Origin: Hydrogenophaga pseudoflava
GTDB taxonomy: Bacteria > Pseudomonadota > Gammaproteobacteria > Burkholderiales > Burkholderiaceae_C
Assembly (NCBI RefSeq): GCF_031020795.1
Contig: NZ_JAVHJP010000003.1
Coordinates: 613,408-677,407, forward strand
Direction of reading: 5' to 3'
Length of the DNA stretch: 64,000 nucleotides
In this document: positions 54,779-62,761 of the stretch, in pieces
How the letters are laid out: every line of letters starts with the position of its first letter
Numbering within the stretch: the first letter of the stretch is position 1
Notes under the pieces: model-generated
Seen by the model: only the letters and a program-made list of their open reading frames with translations
Databases searched by the model: none
What the model was told of the DNA's origin: nothing
Program-made: the position numbers and the translations under genes

Positions 54779-55870
54779 TCAGGGCGTGACAGGGGTCTCG
54801 ACGGTCCCGGTCGCATCCATCGGCGCGACGGTCGGCATCTTCGCGTCCGCACCGCACGAGAAGCAGTAGCGCGCAAACGCGCTCTTGCGTGTGCTGCAGT
54901 GGCCGCAGCGGTCAAACAGGCACAGGCCGCAGTGCGGGCAGAAATCGGTCTTGCCGTCCTTGAGGTCGACCGCGCGCTCGCAGCCCGGGCAGACGTTCTT
55001 GGCCAGCCGCGCCTGCGCCAGGTCGTAGTCCATCTCCTTGCGGCGCTGCGTGTCCGGCAGCGCCTCCACCGCCTTCTGCCGCTCCAGGTAGCGCTGCAGC
55101 GCCGCAATCGCATAGCGCCCGCCGATCACCGTGAGCACGATGCCCACGATGTAGCGCACATAGCCGCCGTAGCTCGGCAGGTAGGGCACCAGCTCAACGA
55201 AGAAGGCAAACAGCGCGAAGAAGATGAATCCCCACACGAAGGGCCACGACGAGCCCTTGCGGTGCTTCTTGAACAGCCAGCCCGCCACCGCCAGCAGCGG
55301 CAGGGTGAGCGCCAGCCGGTAGCCGAACACGCGCAGCTCCTGCGCCCGCTGTTCCTCCACATAGGTATCCCGCGCTGCGTCTTCCAGGCTGCGCAGCTCG
55401 GCCTGTGCGCGCTGCTGGGCCTGGCGCGCGTCCAGTGCCACCTGCTGCTGTTTTTCCACCGCGGTGAGCGCGTCGCGCTCGGCGCGGCGCAAGCCATCGA
55501 GTTCGCGCGTGCGCTGCAGCACCTCCTCGTCCTGTTCGGCGCGCTGCGTCACGCTGCGCGTGGCCAGCCAGTTGTCGAAGGTCTCGCGCGCGGCGCGGTT
55601 GTCGGCGCGCGCGGTCTGCAGCTTCAGCTGCGCCTGCTCCAGCGCGGCCTGCGCGTCTTCGGCGGCCCTTTCCGCGGTCTTGATGGACTCCTTGAGCACG
55701 GGTGTGCGCTGCGGGTCCATGAAGTCTTCGAGCGAACGCGTCTGCTCCACCTGCGGCAGGTCGCCGACGATGGTGCTGCCCAGGCCGGTGAGGAACCAGG
55801 CGAACAGGAAGGCCACCAGCCAGAGGCCGCGGCGGAACCATTTCTCGGACAGGCGCAAGGATTTGCTCAT
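54779..55870 (-). CDS. Membrane protein with coiled coil and C-terminal zinc ribbons
   Basis: A 363-residue protein: a membrane helix at about residues 15-33; a long Glu/Gln/Ala-rich coiled coil at about 60-165, probably periplasmic; two to three membrane helices at about 175-260; then a cytoplasmic tail with several CxxC knuckles (CPGCERA, CPHCGLCLFDRCGHC, CFSCGA) at 292-345. The eleven or so Cys suggest two zinc ribbons. It ends the four-gene minus-strand module. I do not recognise a characterised homologue. Confidence 0.75.
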   Translation of the reverse strand: MSKSLRLSEKWFRRGLWLVAFLFAWFLTGLGSTIVGDLPQVEQTRSLEDFMDPQRTPVLKESIKTAERAAEDAQAALEQAQLKLQTARADNRAARETFDNWLATRSVTQRAEQDEEVLQRTRELDGLRRAERDALTAVEKQQQVALDARQAQQRAQAELRSLEDAARDTYVEEQRAQELRVFGYRLALTLPLLAVAGWLFKKHRKGSSWPFVWGFIFFALFAFFVELVPYLPSYGGYVRYIVGIVLTVIGGRYAIAALQRYLERQKAVEALPDTQRRKEMDYDLAQARLAKNVCPGCERAVDLKDGKTDFCPHCGLCLFDRCGHCSTRKSAFARYCFSCGADAKMPTVAPMDATGTVETPVTP

Positions 55871-55916
55871 GGTGTTTCCCTCGATGGCTTTGTGTCGGAG
55901 GCGATTGTGAACCCGC

Positions 55917-56726
55917 TCACAGCGCGATCCGCTGCGGCGCCGAGCCCAGACCGCTGCGCGCCAGCCAGTCGAGCACGGAGTCGACCGTCACGGTCTCGAT
56001 GCGGTCCGAGAAGCGCTTGGCGTTCGGGTGGTCATCGAAGCGGATGTGGGCCGAGCCCGCGCTGGCGCCCAGCCGGGTCATCGGCCCCAGGCGCAGCGTG
56101 CTCGGCTGGTAGCCCTTGAAGCCCAGCCAGGCCTGCGCCTGCGCGCGGTTCGTGACGCCGGGCTCGGCGGCGATGGCCATCGTCTCCAGCGCCCACTGGT
56201 TGGACTGCTGGTAGCGCGTGCCCCAGGCGTAGGCCACCATGTTGTAGTCGCGCTCGTGCAGGCGCAGGCTGCGCCCACGGTCGTGCAGCAGCGCATACAG
56301 CGGCGCCTGCAGCTGCGGCGCCGGCACCGACCACACCGCCTCGTGGCGCCACAGGTCGTCCAGGAAGAACTCGCCCAGGCCCTGGCGGTAGATCGAACCG
56401 CTGGCCGTGCCGCACTGGTTCAGCTTGTGCAGCACGCGCCATGGACCCTCGGCGGTCTTGTAGGCCCAGCCCAGGTGCGAATACCGCAGCTGGTACTTCG
56501 AGAGGTCCTGCCCCGCCCGGCCCAGCACCACCACTCGTGCCCCGCTGCGCGCGAACTCCGCGTCCAACGCCTGCGCCGTGCGCTGCGCCAGCTCCAGGCC
56601 CTGCGTCAGCGTCTGCGGGGTGAGCGAGCGCTGCTCGCAGGAGCGGCCGGCGTGGGCGGCGGTGGCGCCGAGCAGCAGGACGGCCAGCGTCAGCGCGCGG
56701 GGAGCGAGGTTCAGTGTCTTCTTCAT
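55917..56726 (-). CDS. DUF2145 family exported protein
   Basis: A 269-residue protein with a signal peptide (LAVLLLGATAAHAG, cleavage near 27). Conserved segments of DUF2145 are QRTAQALDAEFARSGARVVVLGRAGQDLSKYQLRYSHLGWAY, with a tyrosine/histidine-rich core, and LHERDYNMVAYAWGTRYQQSNQW. The RYSHLGWA segment with later NQW-x-LE resembles papain-like amidase layouts, but no catalytic Cys is clear. It lies 9 bases after a hydrophobic exported protein gene in the same operon. Confidence 0.82.
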   Translation of the reverse strand: MKKTLNLAPRALTLAVLLLGATAAHAGRSCEQRSLTPQTLTQGLELAQRTAQALDAEFARSGARVVVLGRAGQDLSKYQLRYSHLGWAYKTAEGPWRVLHKLNQCGTASGSIYRQGLGEFFLDDLWRHEAVWSVPAPQLQAPLYALLHDRGRSLRLHERDYNMVAYAWGTRYQQSNQWALETMAIAAEPGVTNRAQAQAWLGFKGYQPSTLRLGPMTRLGASAGSAHIRFDDHPNAKRFSDRIETVTVDSVLDWLARSGLGSAPQRIAL

Positions 56727-56735
56727 GGTCTCCCC

Positions 56736-57206
56736 TCAATAAGTGAGCCGTTCGTTGTGCAGCAGCGCGCGCCCCAATTCGTTCGGAATGAAGCACAGCA
56801 CCTCGCCCGCCGCCGACAGCAGCACACCCGCGCCGATCACGCTCACCGCCACCACCGTGCCCACACTGGTCGCCACGCCCGAGGCCACGTGCCCGCTCAG
56901 CTCCACACTGGCCCGTGCACCATCGGACGCCCGCTCCAGCACGATCACCGTGCCGCGTGCCGACACCTCGACCGCCTTCACCACCAGCACCGCGCCGCTG
57001 ACCGCCAGCGCCGCCGGCACCACACTCACCGCCACCGCACCGGCCGCCGCGCTGCCCGCGACCGCCGAAGCCGTGCCCACCACCGATGCCACCGGCAGGG
57101 CCGACAACACCAGCGACGCCTCGCTCTGCGCCCGCACCGGGGCACTCACCAAGGCCGCGCTCAGGCTGGCGGCCAGCAGCATCTGCTTGAAGAAGAAGCG
57201 GTTCAT
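56736..57206 (-). CDS. Hydrophobic Ala/Val/Gly-rich exported protein of the YiaAB-DUF2145 module
   Basis: A 156-residue protein with a signal peptide (LLAASLSAALVSAPVRAQ, cleavage near residue 24). The mature part is dominated by Ala, Val, Ser and Gly (SVVGTASAVAGSAAAGAVAVSVV), with a second hydrophobic half (VVAVSVIGAGVLLSAAGEVLCFIPNELGRALL). The start at 57206 lies one base after the stop of the upstream YiaAB gene and is backed by a GAGGAG site. No known family; possibly a membrane-inserted or amyloid-like protein. Confidence 0.7.
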   Translation of the reverse strand: MNRFFFKQMLLAASLSAALVSAPVRAQSEASLVLSALPVASVVGTASAVAGSAAAGAVAVSVVPAALAVSGAVLVVKAVEVSARGTVIVLERASDGARASVELSGHVASGVATSVGTVVAVSVIGAGVLLSAAGEVLCFIPNELGRALLHNERLTY

Positions 57207-57207
57207 G

Positions 57208-57678
57208 TCATTGCTCCTCAACGTGGGCCACGGCGCGGCGGTTCTCGATCAGGTCCGCCTCGTGTCGGTCGCGCAGCGTCTTGGCCAGCGTGAACGCCGA
57301 GGTCACGAGGTAGAGCCAGCTCACGCCCAGGTAGGCCTTGTAGGTCTCGTCGATCTGCATGCGCAACAGGCCCCAGAGCGTCAGCCCCATCGCCACGGCA
57401 AAGCCGCCCCAGACCACGAAGCGCCACATCGGCGTCTCGGCCTCACCGGTCCGCTGCGCCTTCTGCTGGTCGCGCACCGCCTTGGCCAGCACAAACACCG
57501 TCGACAGACAGAACACATAACCCATCACCATGAACGCCCGGTCCAGCGCCTGACCCGGCAGGTACGCCAAGCCAGTGGCGCAGAGAAAGACCGCGAGCCC
57601 GAACGAGACCCAGACCTGGAGCTGCCAGGCGCGGGTGTCGCGCATCACGATGAGGGGGGAACGGGAACCGCTTGCCAT
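57208..57678 (-). CDS. YiaA/YiaB-family inner-membrane protein, first gene of minus-strand module
   Basis: A 156-residue protein with four helices in two pairs (WVSFGLAVFLCATGLAYLPG..AFMVMGYVFCLSTVFVLAKAVRD and VWGGFAVAMGLTLWGLL..YLGVSWLYLVTSAFTLAKTLRD). Each pair ends in a LAK-x-x-RD motif, showing an internal repeat as in YiaAB. The ATG at 57678 follows ACCGAGG; the frame opens further upstream without support. It is separated by one base from the hydrophobic protein gene, so the two are tightly coupled. Confidence 0.78.
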   Translation of the reverse strand: MASGSRSPLIVMRDTRAWQLQVWVSFGLAVFLCATGLAYLPGQALDRAFMVMGYVFCLSTVFVLAKAVRDQQKAQRTGEAETPMWRFVVWGGFAVAMGLTLWGLLRMQIDETYKAYLGVSWLYLVTSAFTLAKTLRDRHEADLIENRRAVAHVEEQ

Positions 57679-57873
57679 GTGAAACCTCGGTGGGTTGTTG
57701 AACACGGGGCGGATGGTGGGGTGGGCTTCTATCTACGGCGCTGCATTTGGTTCGTGGCATCAAAGAAGGACCCTACCGGTACTGCTCATTGATACCCACC
57801 GCCCTTTGAACACCGTGCAACGAACACGTGAGCAGATGGATATGCTTTGTCTGCCGACCACGAACGCTCTCCG

Positions 57874-58284
57874 ATGTACTCCGTAGAACTGCTTCCCATC
57901 GCCGTACCTTTTCAAGACGACGCCATGAAAGTCACAGGTGTCCATTGGCGCGACGACGCTCCAACAACGATATCCGTGCTCTCGCGGCGATCAGGCCGCC
58001 GCGCGAAGGTGGAGTTTCAGGATGCAGTGGGGGTCAGAATTCTTGGGGAACTCGATCTGGCGGGACTGTGGCTGGGCGCTGATCCCGCAACGCTGAAAAC
58101 CACCTGGCTGTTTGAGGTCAGTGCGGGAGGCTGGTTTGATCTGGAGTCACAGCGCGACGACTTCTACACGAAGCATGAAGCTCCGACTCGGGAGTTTCTG
58201 ATTGCTGGCTACCAGGAGTGTGTGTCCGTCTTTTCGAGACTTGGACCCTTGGTTGTAGAGCCTGAGGAAGCAACTGAAGGGTAG
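57874..58284 (+). CDS. Hypothetical protein, lower-GC orphan
   Basis: A 136-residue soluble protein from ATG at 57874 (MYSVELLPIAVPFQDDAMKV). It is mixed alpha/beta with an acidic C-terminus (VVEPEEATEG). Codon use is less GC-biased than its neighbours, which suggests transfer. Size, acidity and isolation are like those of orphan immunity proteins, but there is no toxin next to it. No family recognised. The 195-nt gap upstream shows no other gene. Confidence 0.55.
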   Translation: MYSVELLPIAVPFQDDAMKVTGVHWRDDAPTTISVLSRRSGRRAKVEFQDAVGVRILGELDLAGLWLGADPATLKTTWLFEVSAGGWFDLESQRDDFYTKHEAPTREFLIAGYQECVSVFSRLGPLVVEPEEATEG

Positions 58285-58342
58285 CGAAGGGCGGTTTGGG
58301 TTACCCGCCTTCTGATGGAACAGCTTGCGTGGGCGGTTCTAC

Positions 58343-58660
58343 TCAATGGTAGTCATCCTCGCGCTGGTGCCGCACCGCACCGACGATAACGGTTTCACCA
58401 TCGACGATCTCGAACAGCACCACATACCCAGTCCGGCCGAACGGAATGACCAGCTCCCGCAAGAACGGACTGCTGCCCGCCTTGCGACAAGCGAACGGTG
58501 ACGTTTCCAGAAATCCGATGCCGTCTTTGATGGCTTGCAGCGCGCGGGCGGGAATGTCGAGGTCGCCGGCATCGCTGTCCAGCTCGCGCTGCAGCGCGAA
58601 GTCGAACAGTTCTTCGAGGTCTTGGCTGGCCGCTTCGCTGAACGTGACCTTGAACCTCAT
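58343..58660 (-). CDS. ParE/RelE-superfamily toxin
   Basis: A 105-residue protein (MRFKVTFSEAASQDLEELFDF at its start) with the ParE-type strand KVTFSEAASQDL, the ARALQAIKDGIGFLETSPF helix and the YVVLFEIVDGETVIVGAVRHQRED C-terminal sheet. ParE toxins act on gyrase; RelE toxins cut mRNA at the ribosome. The lack of the RelE basic triad favours the ParE side. The ATG overlaps the antitoxin stop (ATGA). Confidence 0.87.
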   Translation of the reverse strand: MRFKVTFSEAASQDLEELFDFALQRELDSDAGDLDIPARALQAIKDGIGFLETSPFACRKAGSSPFLRELVIPFGRTGYVVLFEIVDGETVIVGAVRHQREDDYH

Positions 58661-58938
58661 CCGCCGCGCCGCGCCTTGACCTGACGGGCGGTGTTCAGCT
58701 TGGCCTCCAGCCGGGCGACAACCTGTTCAGCGGGAATGCCTGAACCCGTGCGTTGGGTTTCCTGTATAGCGGCAATGCCACGGCGCACGAACTCGGCTTG
58801 GTGTTTGCGTTTCTCCACGACGCTGCGCACAGCACTTTCGACGAACTGGGACAGCGTCTCGCCTTCCTCCAGAACGCCTTCAAGCTCCTGGCGGAAATCG
58901 GGTGCCACGCGCACGGGGGGGAGTGTTGCGGTCTTCAT
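58657..58938 (-). CDS. Ribbon-helix-helix-type antitoxin
   Basis: A 93-residue protein. The N-terminal strand-helix-helix (LPPVRVAPDFRQELEGVLEEGETLSQFVESAVRSVVEKRK) is a ribbon-helix-helix of the YlcI/YnfO kind, and the C-terminal helix (GSGIPAEQVVARLEAKLNTARQ) should wrap the toxin. The start at 58938 or an upstream MQYTLS start at 58956 is possible; the first is preferred because the operator palindrome covers the second. It overlaps the toxin gene by four bases. Confidence 0.82.
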   Translation of the reverse strand: MKTATLPPVRVAPDFRQELEGVLEEGETLSQFVESAVRSVVEKRKHQAEFVRRGIAAIQETQRTGSGIPAEQVVARLEAKLNTARQVKARRGG

Positions 58939-58949
58939 GGACAAAGTGT

Positions 58950-58963
58950 ATTGCATATGCAAT
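58950..58963. promoter_or_regulatory. Palindromic operator of the toxin-antitoxin operon
   Basis: ATTGCATATGCAAT is a perfect 14-bp palindrome 11 bases upstream of the antitoxin start. Ribbon-helix-helix antitoxins bind such short palindromes to repress their own operon, so autoregulation is inferred. The adjoining GCATTGCAT adds a possible second half-site. Confidence 0.65.
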
Positions 58964-58991
58964 GCATCCGCAAACACGCCGGGATAGCCTT

Positions 58992-60950
58992 TCACCCCAT
59001 CAACCCCGCCACCCGCTCCCGCAAGCCCTCCGGCGTCACCCGCTCGGCCTCCACCGCCTCCCCCACATTCAGCCCCACGCGGTTGAACAGCCCGCGCCGG
59101 AACGGCCTGACCATGGCGGTGGGCTGGCCACCGCTGAGTTCGATGCGGCTGAAGTAGGAGCCCCAGAGGTTGGTCAGCGCCATGGGGATCACGCTGACGT
59201 CTTTCACGCCGTCGGCCTTGGCCGTTTCGAGGATCTTCATGATCCCGCCCTTGAAGGCTTGCAGCGTGCCGTCCTTGGTGATCGCGCCTTCGGGGAAGAT
59301 GCCCAGCAGGTCGCCTTCGCGCAGCACCTTGGCCGATTCGCGGAACGCGGCTTCGTAAGCGACCGGGTCTTCTTTTTGCGGCGCGACGGGGATCGCCTTG
59401 GCGAGTTTGAACAGCCAGCCGAGCACCGGCACCTTGAAGATGCGGTGGTCCATCACGAAGCGGATCGGGCGCGGGCTGGCGGCCATCAGCAGCACGGCGT
59501 CGACGAAGCTGACGTGGTTGCTGACCAGCACGGCCGCGCCTTCGGTCGGGATGTTGAGATCGCCCGAGACCTTGAAGCGGTAGACGAAGCGGGAGGCAAT
59601 CCAGGCCACGAAGCGCAGCAGGTACTCGGGCACCAGCAGGAAGATGTAGGCCGCGACCACCGCGTTGGCCAGGCCGATGATGAGGAACAGCTCGCTGATG
59701 CTGAAACCAGCGCTCAGCAGCGCGCCGGCCAGCAGCGAACTGGCGATCATGAACAGCGCATTGAGGATGTTGTTGGCCGCGATGATGCGGGCCCGGTGCG
59801 TGGGCTGGCTGCGCATCTGGATCAGCGCGTACATCGGCACGCTGTAGATGCCGGCGAACAGCGAGAGCAGCGCGAGGTCGGCGAGCACGCGCCAGTGCGC
59901 CGGCTCGCCCAGGAACTGGCCGAGCGTGAGCGCGATGGTGTGGGGCGGCAGGCCCCGCGAAGCGAAGTAGAGGTCGACCGAGAACACCGTCATGCCGATG
60001 GCGCCCATGGGCACCAGGCCGATCTCCACGTGGCGGCGGCTGAGGATTTCGCACAGCAGCGCGCCCGCGCCGATACCGACCGAGAACACCACCAGCAGCA
60101 GCGAGGCGACCTGTTCGTTGCCGTGCAGCGTGTCGCGCGCGAAGGCCGGGAAGTTGGCGAGGAACACCGCGCCGAAGAACCACATCCAGCTGATGCCCAG
60201 CAGCGAACGGAACACCACCACGTTGCCGTGCGCCAGTTGGAGGTTGCGCCAGGTTTCGGTGAAGGGGTTCCAGTTGATCCGCAAGCCTGGATCGGTGGCG
60301 GGCGAGACCGGTACGGCCTGCGCGAGCGCGCGGCCCAGCAGGGCCAGCAGCAGGCAGGCGGCCGCCACATAACTCGGGCCGACCAGGGGCAGCGCGATCA
60401 GCAGGCCGCCCGCGACGTTGCCCAGCAGGATGGCGACGAAGGTGCCCATCTCGACCATGCCGTTGCCGCCGGTGAGTTCGCGTTCGTTCAGGTGCTGCGG
60501 CAGGTAGGCGAACTTGACCGGGCCGAACAGCGTGGAGTGCAGGCCCATCAGGAACACGCAGCCCAGCAGCACCGGCACGTGCTGCTGCATGAAGCCCCAG
60601 CCGGCCAGCAGCATGATGGCGATCTCCAGGTTCTTCACAAACCGGATCAGCACCTCCTTGGGGACCTTGTCGGCCAGCTGCCCGCTGGTGGCACTGAACA
60701 GCAGGAAGGGCAGGATGAACAGCGCCCCGATCACCAGGCCCGCCATCGAAGGGTCAAGCCACTGCACCTGCAACTGGTAGGTCACCATCACGGTGAAGGC
60801 GAACTTGAAGACGTTGTCGTTGCCGGCGCCGAGGAACTGCACCCAGAAGAATGGGGCGAAGCGGCGCTGCGTGAGCAGGGCGAACTGGTTGCTGTGGGCG
60901 GCGTCGTGTGCGCCGGCCTCGGCGCTGATCGCAGCTTGCGGGGTGGACAT
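58992..60950 (-). CDS. MFS transporter-1-acylglycerol-phosphate acyltransferase (LplT-PlsC-like) fusion
   Basis: A 652-residue protein. Residues 25-430 form a twelve-helix LplT-type MFS domain (FFWVQFLGAGNDNVFKFAF near 34). Residues 440-650 are a PlsC-type acyltransferase with the NHVSFVDAV (H-x4-D) motif near 469 and FPEGAITKDG near 546. Enteric bacteria have LplT and the acyltransferase-ligase Aas; here the ligase domain is absent. It probably moves lysophospholipid inward and re-acylates it. An AGGAGA site fixes the start; the longer upstream frame is antisense to the ceramidase gene. Confidence 0.9.
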   Translation of the reverse strand: MSTPQAAISAEAGAHDAAHSNQFALLTQRRFAPFFWVQFLGAGNDNVFKFAFTVMVTYQLQVQWLDPSMAGLVIGALFILPFLLFSATSGQLADKVPKEVLIRFVKNLEIAIMLLAGWGFMQQHVPVLLGCVFLMGLHSTLFGPVKFAYLPQHLNERELTGGNGMVEMGTFVAILLGNVAGGLLIALPLVGPSYVAAACLLLALLGRALAQAVPVSPATDPGLRINWNPFTETWRNLQLAHGNVVVFRSLLGISWMWFFGAVFLANFPAFARDTLHGNEQVASLLLVVFSVGIGAGALLCEILSRRHVEIGLVPMGAIGMTVFSVDLYFASRGLPPHTIALTLGQFLGEPAHWRVLADLALLSLFAGIYSVPMYALIQMRSQPTHRARIIAANNILNALFMIASSLLAGALLSAGFSISELFLIIGLANAVVAAYIFLLVPEYLLRFVAWIASRFVYRFKVSGDLNIPTEGAAVLVSNHVSFVDAVLLMAASPRPIRFVMDHRIFKVPVLGWLFKLAKAIPVAPQKEDPVAYEAAFRESAKVLREGDLLGIFPEGAITKDGTLQAFKGGIMKILETAKADGVKDVSVIPMALTNLWGSYFSRIELSGGQPTAMVRPFRRGLFNRVGLNVGEAVEAERVTPEGLRERVAGLMG

Positions 60951-60985
60951 TCGGGTCTCCTCCAGTGGTGTTCTCGGCGCGGGGT

Positions 60986-61828
60986 TCACGCGGCGCGGCC
61001 CGGTGCATTCTGCCGCAGGCGGTTCGGCGCTCCAGCCGCGCGCCGAGGCGCCAGCGCCGCGATGACGGGCCAGGCCGCCAGCGCAGCGGTGAGGTGCTTG
61101 AGGCTGTGGCCCGAGATGGTGTCTGCGGTGGCGTGGAACACGGCCTCGTCGCCCAGCTCCAGCAGCTTGGCCAGCGCGTACAGGCCGATCAGCGCGCCCA
61201 GGCGGATGCCGACGGCAGCCGCGACCGGCTTGCGCAGCGCCAGCCAAACGATCAGTGCCATGCCACCGAACTGGAGCACGGCCCAGGGCAGCACGTTGCC
61301 GTTGGACGCCGGCAGGATGGCCGAGAGCACCCCGAGCGGCAGCAGCACGCGCAGCGCCTGCGAGGCCGGAGCCTGGCCCACGCGCTCGGCCACGGCCAGC
61401 GCCAGCGCGCCCGCGAAGGTCGCGGCCATGCCCAGGCGATCCCCGACCAGGCCGGTGGCGTCCGGCGCCCAGTGGTACCAGGCCGAGCCGACACCGGTGG
61501 TCAGCAGCCCGGCGAAGAACACCAGGGCCGCCTGGCGCGTCGCGGTGGGCAGCGTGCGGCCCCGCAAGGCCTGCAGACCCCAGAGACCCGCCAGGCCCAG
61601 CGGCGCATTGGTGAGCACGTCGCACGCGTTCGGAATGCCCAGCAGGGTGCGCGCGTCGACGAAGGGGTGGCCGTGCGCGTGCAGGTGGGCGTAGCCGTGG
61701 GCATTGAGCACGAGGCCCAACGCTTCGGCCAGCGCGGGTCCGGCGGTCAGCGCCAGCAGCCACAGCAACAGCAAGGCCGCGGCACAGTGTCCGAAGGCCG
61801 GGGAAGGAGAAACAGCGGGAATGCGCAT
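60986..61828 (-). CDS. Ceramidase-like (CREST superfamily) membrane hydrolase
   Basis: A 280-residue protein with about seven helices. The CREST/alkaline ceramidase metal-site motifs are visible: TGVGSAWYHWAPD (Ser-x3-His) near residue 112, an Asp in VGDRLGMA, and GHSLKHLTAA (His-x3-His) near 244. These residues bind zinc in this family, which hydrolyses amide or other bonds in membrane lipids. Bacterial members are mostly untested. It lies 35 bases upstream of the phospholipid transporter-acyltransferase gene on the same strand, suggesting shared work on membrane lipids. Confidence 0.8.
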   Translation of the reverse strand: MRIPAVSPSPAFGHCAAALLLLWLLALTAGPALAEALGLVLNAHGYAHLHAHGHPFVDARTLLGIPNACDVLTNAPLGLAGLWGLQALRGRTLPTATRQAALVFFAGLLTTGVGSAWYHWAPDATGLVGDRLGMAATFAGALALAVAERVGQAPASQALRVLLPLGVLSAILPASNGNVLPWAVLQFGGMALIVWLALRKPVAAAVGIRLGALIGLYALAKLLELGDEAVFHATADTISGHSLKHLTAALAAWPVIAALAPRRAAGAPNRLRQNAPGRAA

Positions 61829-61895
61829 GGGGACTCCGGTGGGGTGGAACAGCGGGCGCAGTGTCGGGCCGCCTCTCCGGATCGGGAATCACCTT

Positions 61896-61932
61896 GCGAT
61901 ACAGTGGCCCCACCATTCACCTCCGGTATCGC
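61896..61932. promoter_or_regulatory. Inverted repeat upstream of the XRE regulator
   Basis: GCGATAC (61896-61902) and GTATCGC (61926-61932) form a perfect 7-bp inverted repeat with a 23-nt spacer in the gap between the ceramidase-like gene (-) and the XRE regulator (+). It ends 18 bases before the regulator's ATG. It is a candidate autoregulatory site; the statistical support is modest. Confidence 0.3.
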
Positions 61933-61950
61933 CATGCGGTACCCGACCCC

Positions 61951-62682
61951 ATGAGCACCACCCTCGACCTCGTCGGCACCATCAAGAAGGAACTCAAGGC
62001 CGCGCAGATGACCTACGCCGATCTGGCGGCCGCGATGGGCATGGCCGAATCGAGCGTCAAGCGCATGCTGGCCAAGGGCGACATGTCGCTCTCGCGGGTG
62101 GACGAGGTCTGCCGCGCACTCAAGATCGACTTCGCCGAACTCGCGCGCCGCGTGGCCGACGCGCAGCCGCTGCTGAAGGAGATGACGGCCGAACAGGAGC
62201 GTGCGGTGGTGGCCGACAAGAAGCTGCTGCTGGTGGCGATCTGCGTGCTCAGCCAGTGGACGCTGGAGCAGATCACCGCCACCTACCGGCTGACCGAGGC
62301 CGAGTGCGTGAAGTACCTCGCGCAGCTGGACCGCATCGGCATCATCGAGCTGCGCCCGCTCAACCGCTACCGCCTCAAGCTCGCCAAGACCTTCCGCTGG
62401 CGCCCGCACGGCCCGGTGATGAACTACTTCCGCGAGCATGCCCTGCTCGACTACTTCGCAGGCGGCTTCGATGGCAGCGGCGAAGGCCTGATGCTGGTGC
62501 ACGGCTCGGTCAGCCGCGCGCTGGCGCCGGTGTTCCTGGAACGCCTGCAGCGCGTGGCGCAGGACTTCGCGCAGCAGCACCAGACCGACCAGAAACTGGC
62601 CCCGAAAGACCGCGAGGGCTACACGCTGGTGCTGGCGATGCGCAGCTGGGAATTTGAGGCCTTCAGCACGCTGCGCCGCTGA
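61951..62682 (+). CDS. XRE-family transcriptional regulator with C-terminal sensor domain
   Basis: A 243-residue protein. The helix-turn-helix is at residues 18-60 (MTYADLAAAMGMAESSVKRMLAKGDMSLSRVDEVCRALKIDFAELAR). The rest is helical with a winged-helix-like repeat (LEQITATYRLTEAECVKYLAQLDRIGIIELRPLNRYRL) at about 103-145, so it may have two DNA-binding parts. It is divergent from the ceramidase-like gene and may regulate it. No defined effector. Confidence 0.82.
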   Translation: MSTTLDLVGTIKKELKAAQMTYADLAAAMGMAESSVKRMLAKGDMSLSRVDEVCRALKIDFAELARRVADAQPLLKEMTAEQERAVVADKKLLLVAICVLSQWTLEQITATYRLTEAECVKYLAQLDRIGIIELRPLNRYRLKLAKTFRWRPHGPVMNYFREHALLDYFAGGFDGSGEGLMLVHGSVSRALAPVFLERLQRVAQDFAQQHQTDQKLAPKDREGYTLVLAMRSWEFEAFSTLRR

Positions 62683-62761
62683 CGGCGCCACCCGCGGCGC
62701 GGTCGGGCTGGCATGATGTCGGGCTTGCCCGGAACCCGGGCTGTTTCATTTCTGCTTCTCC

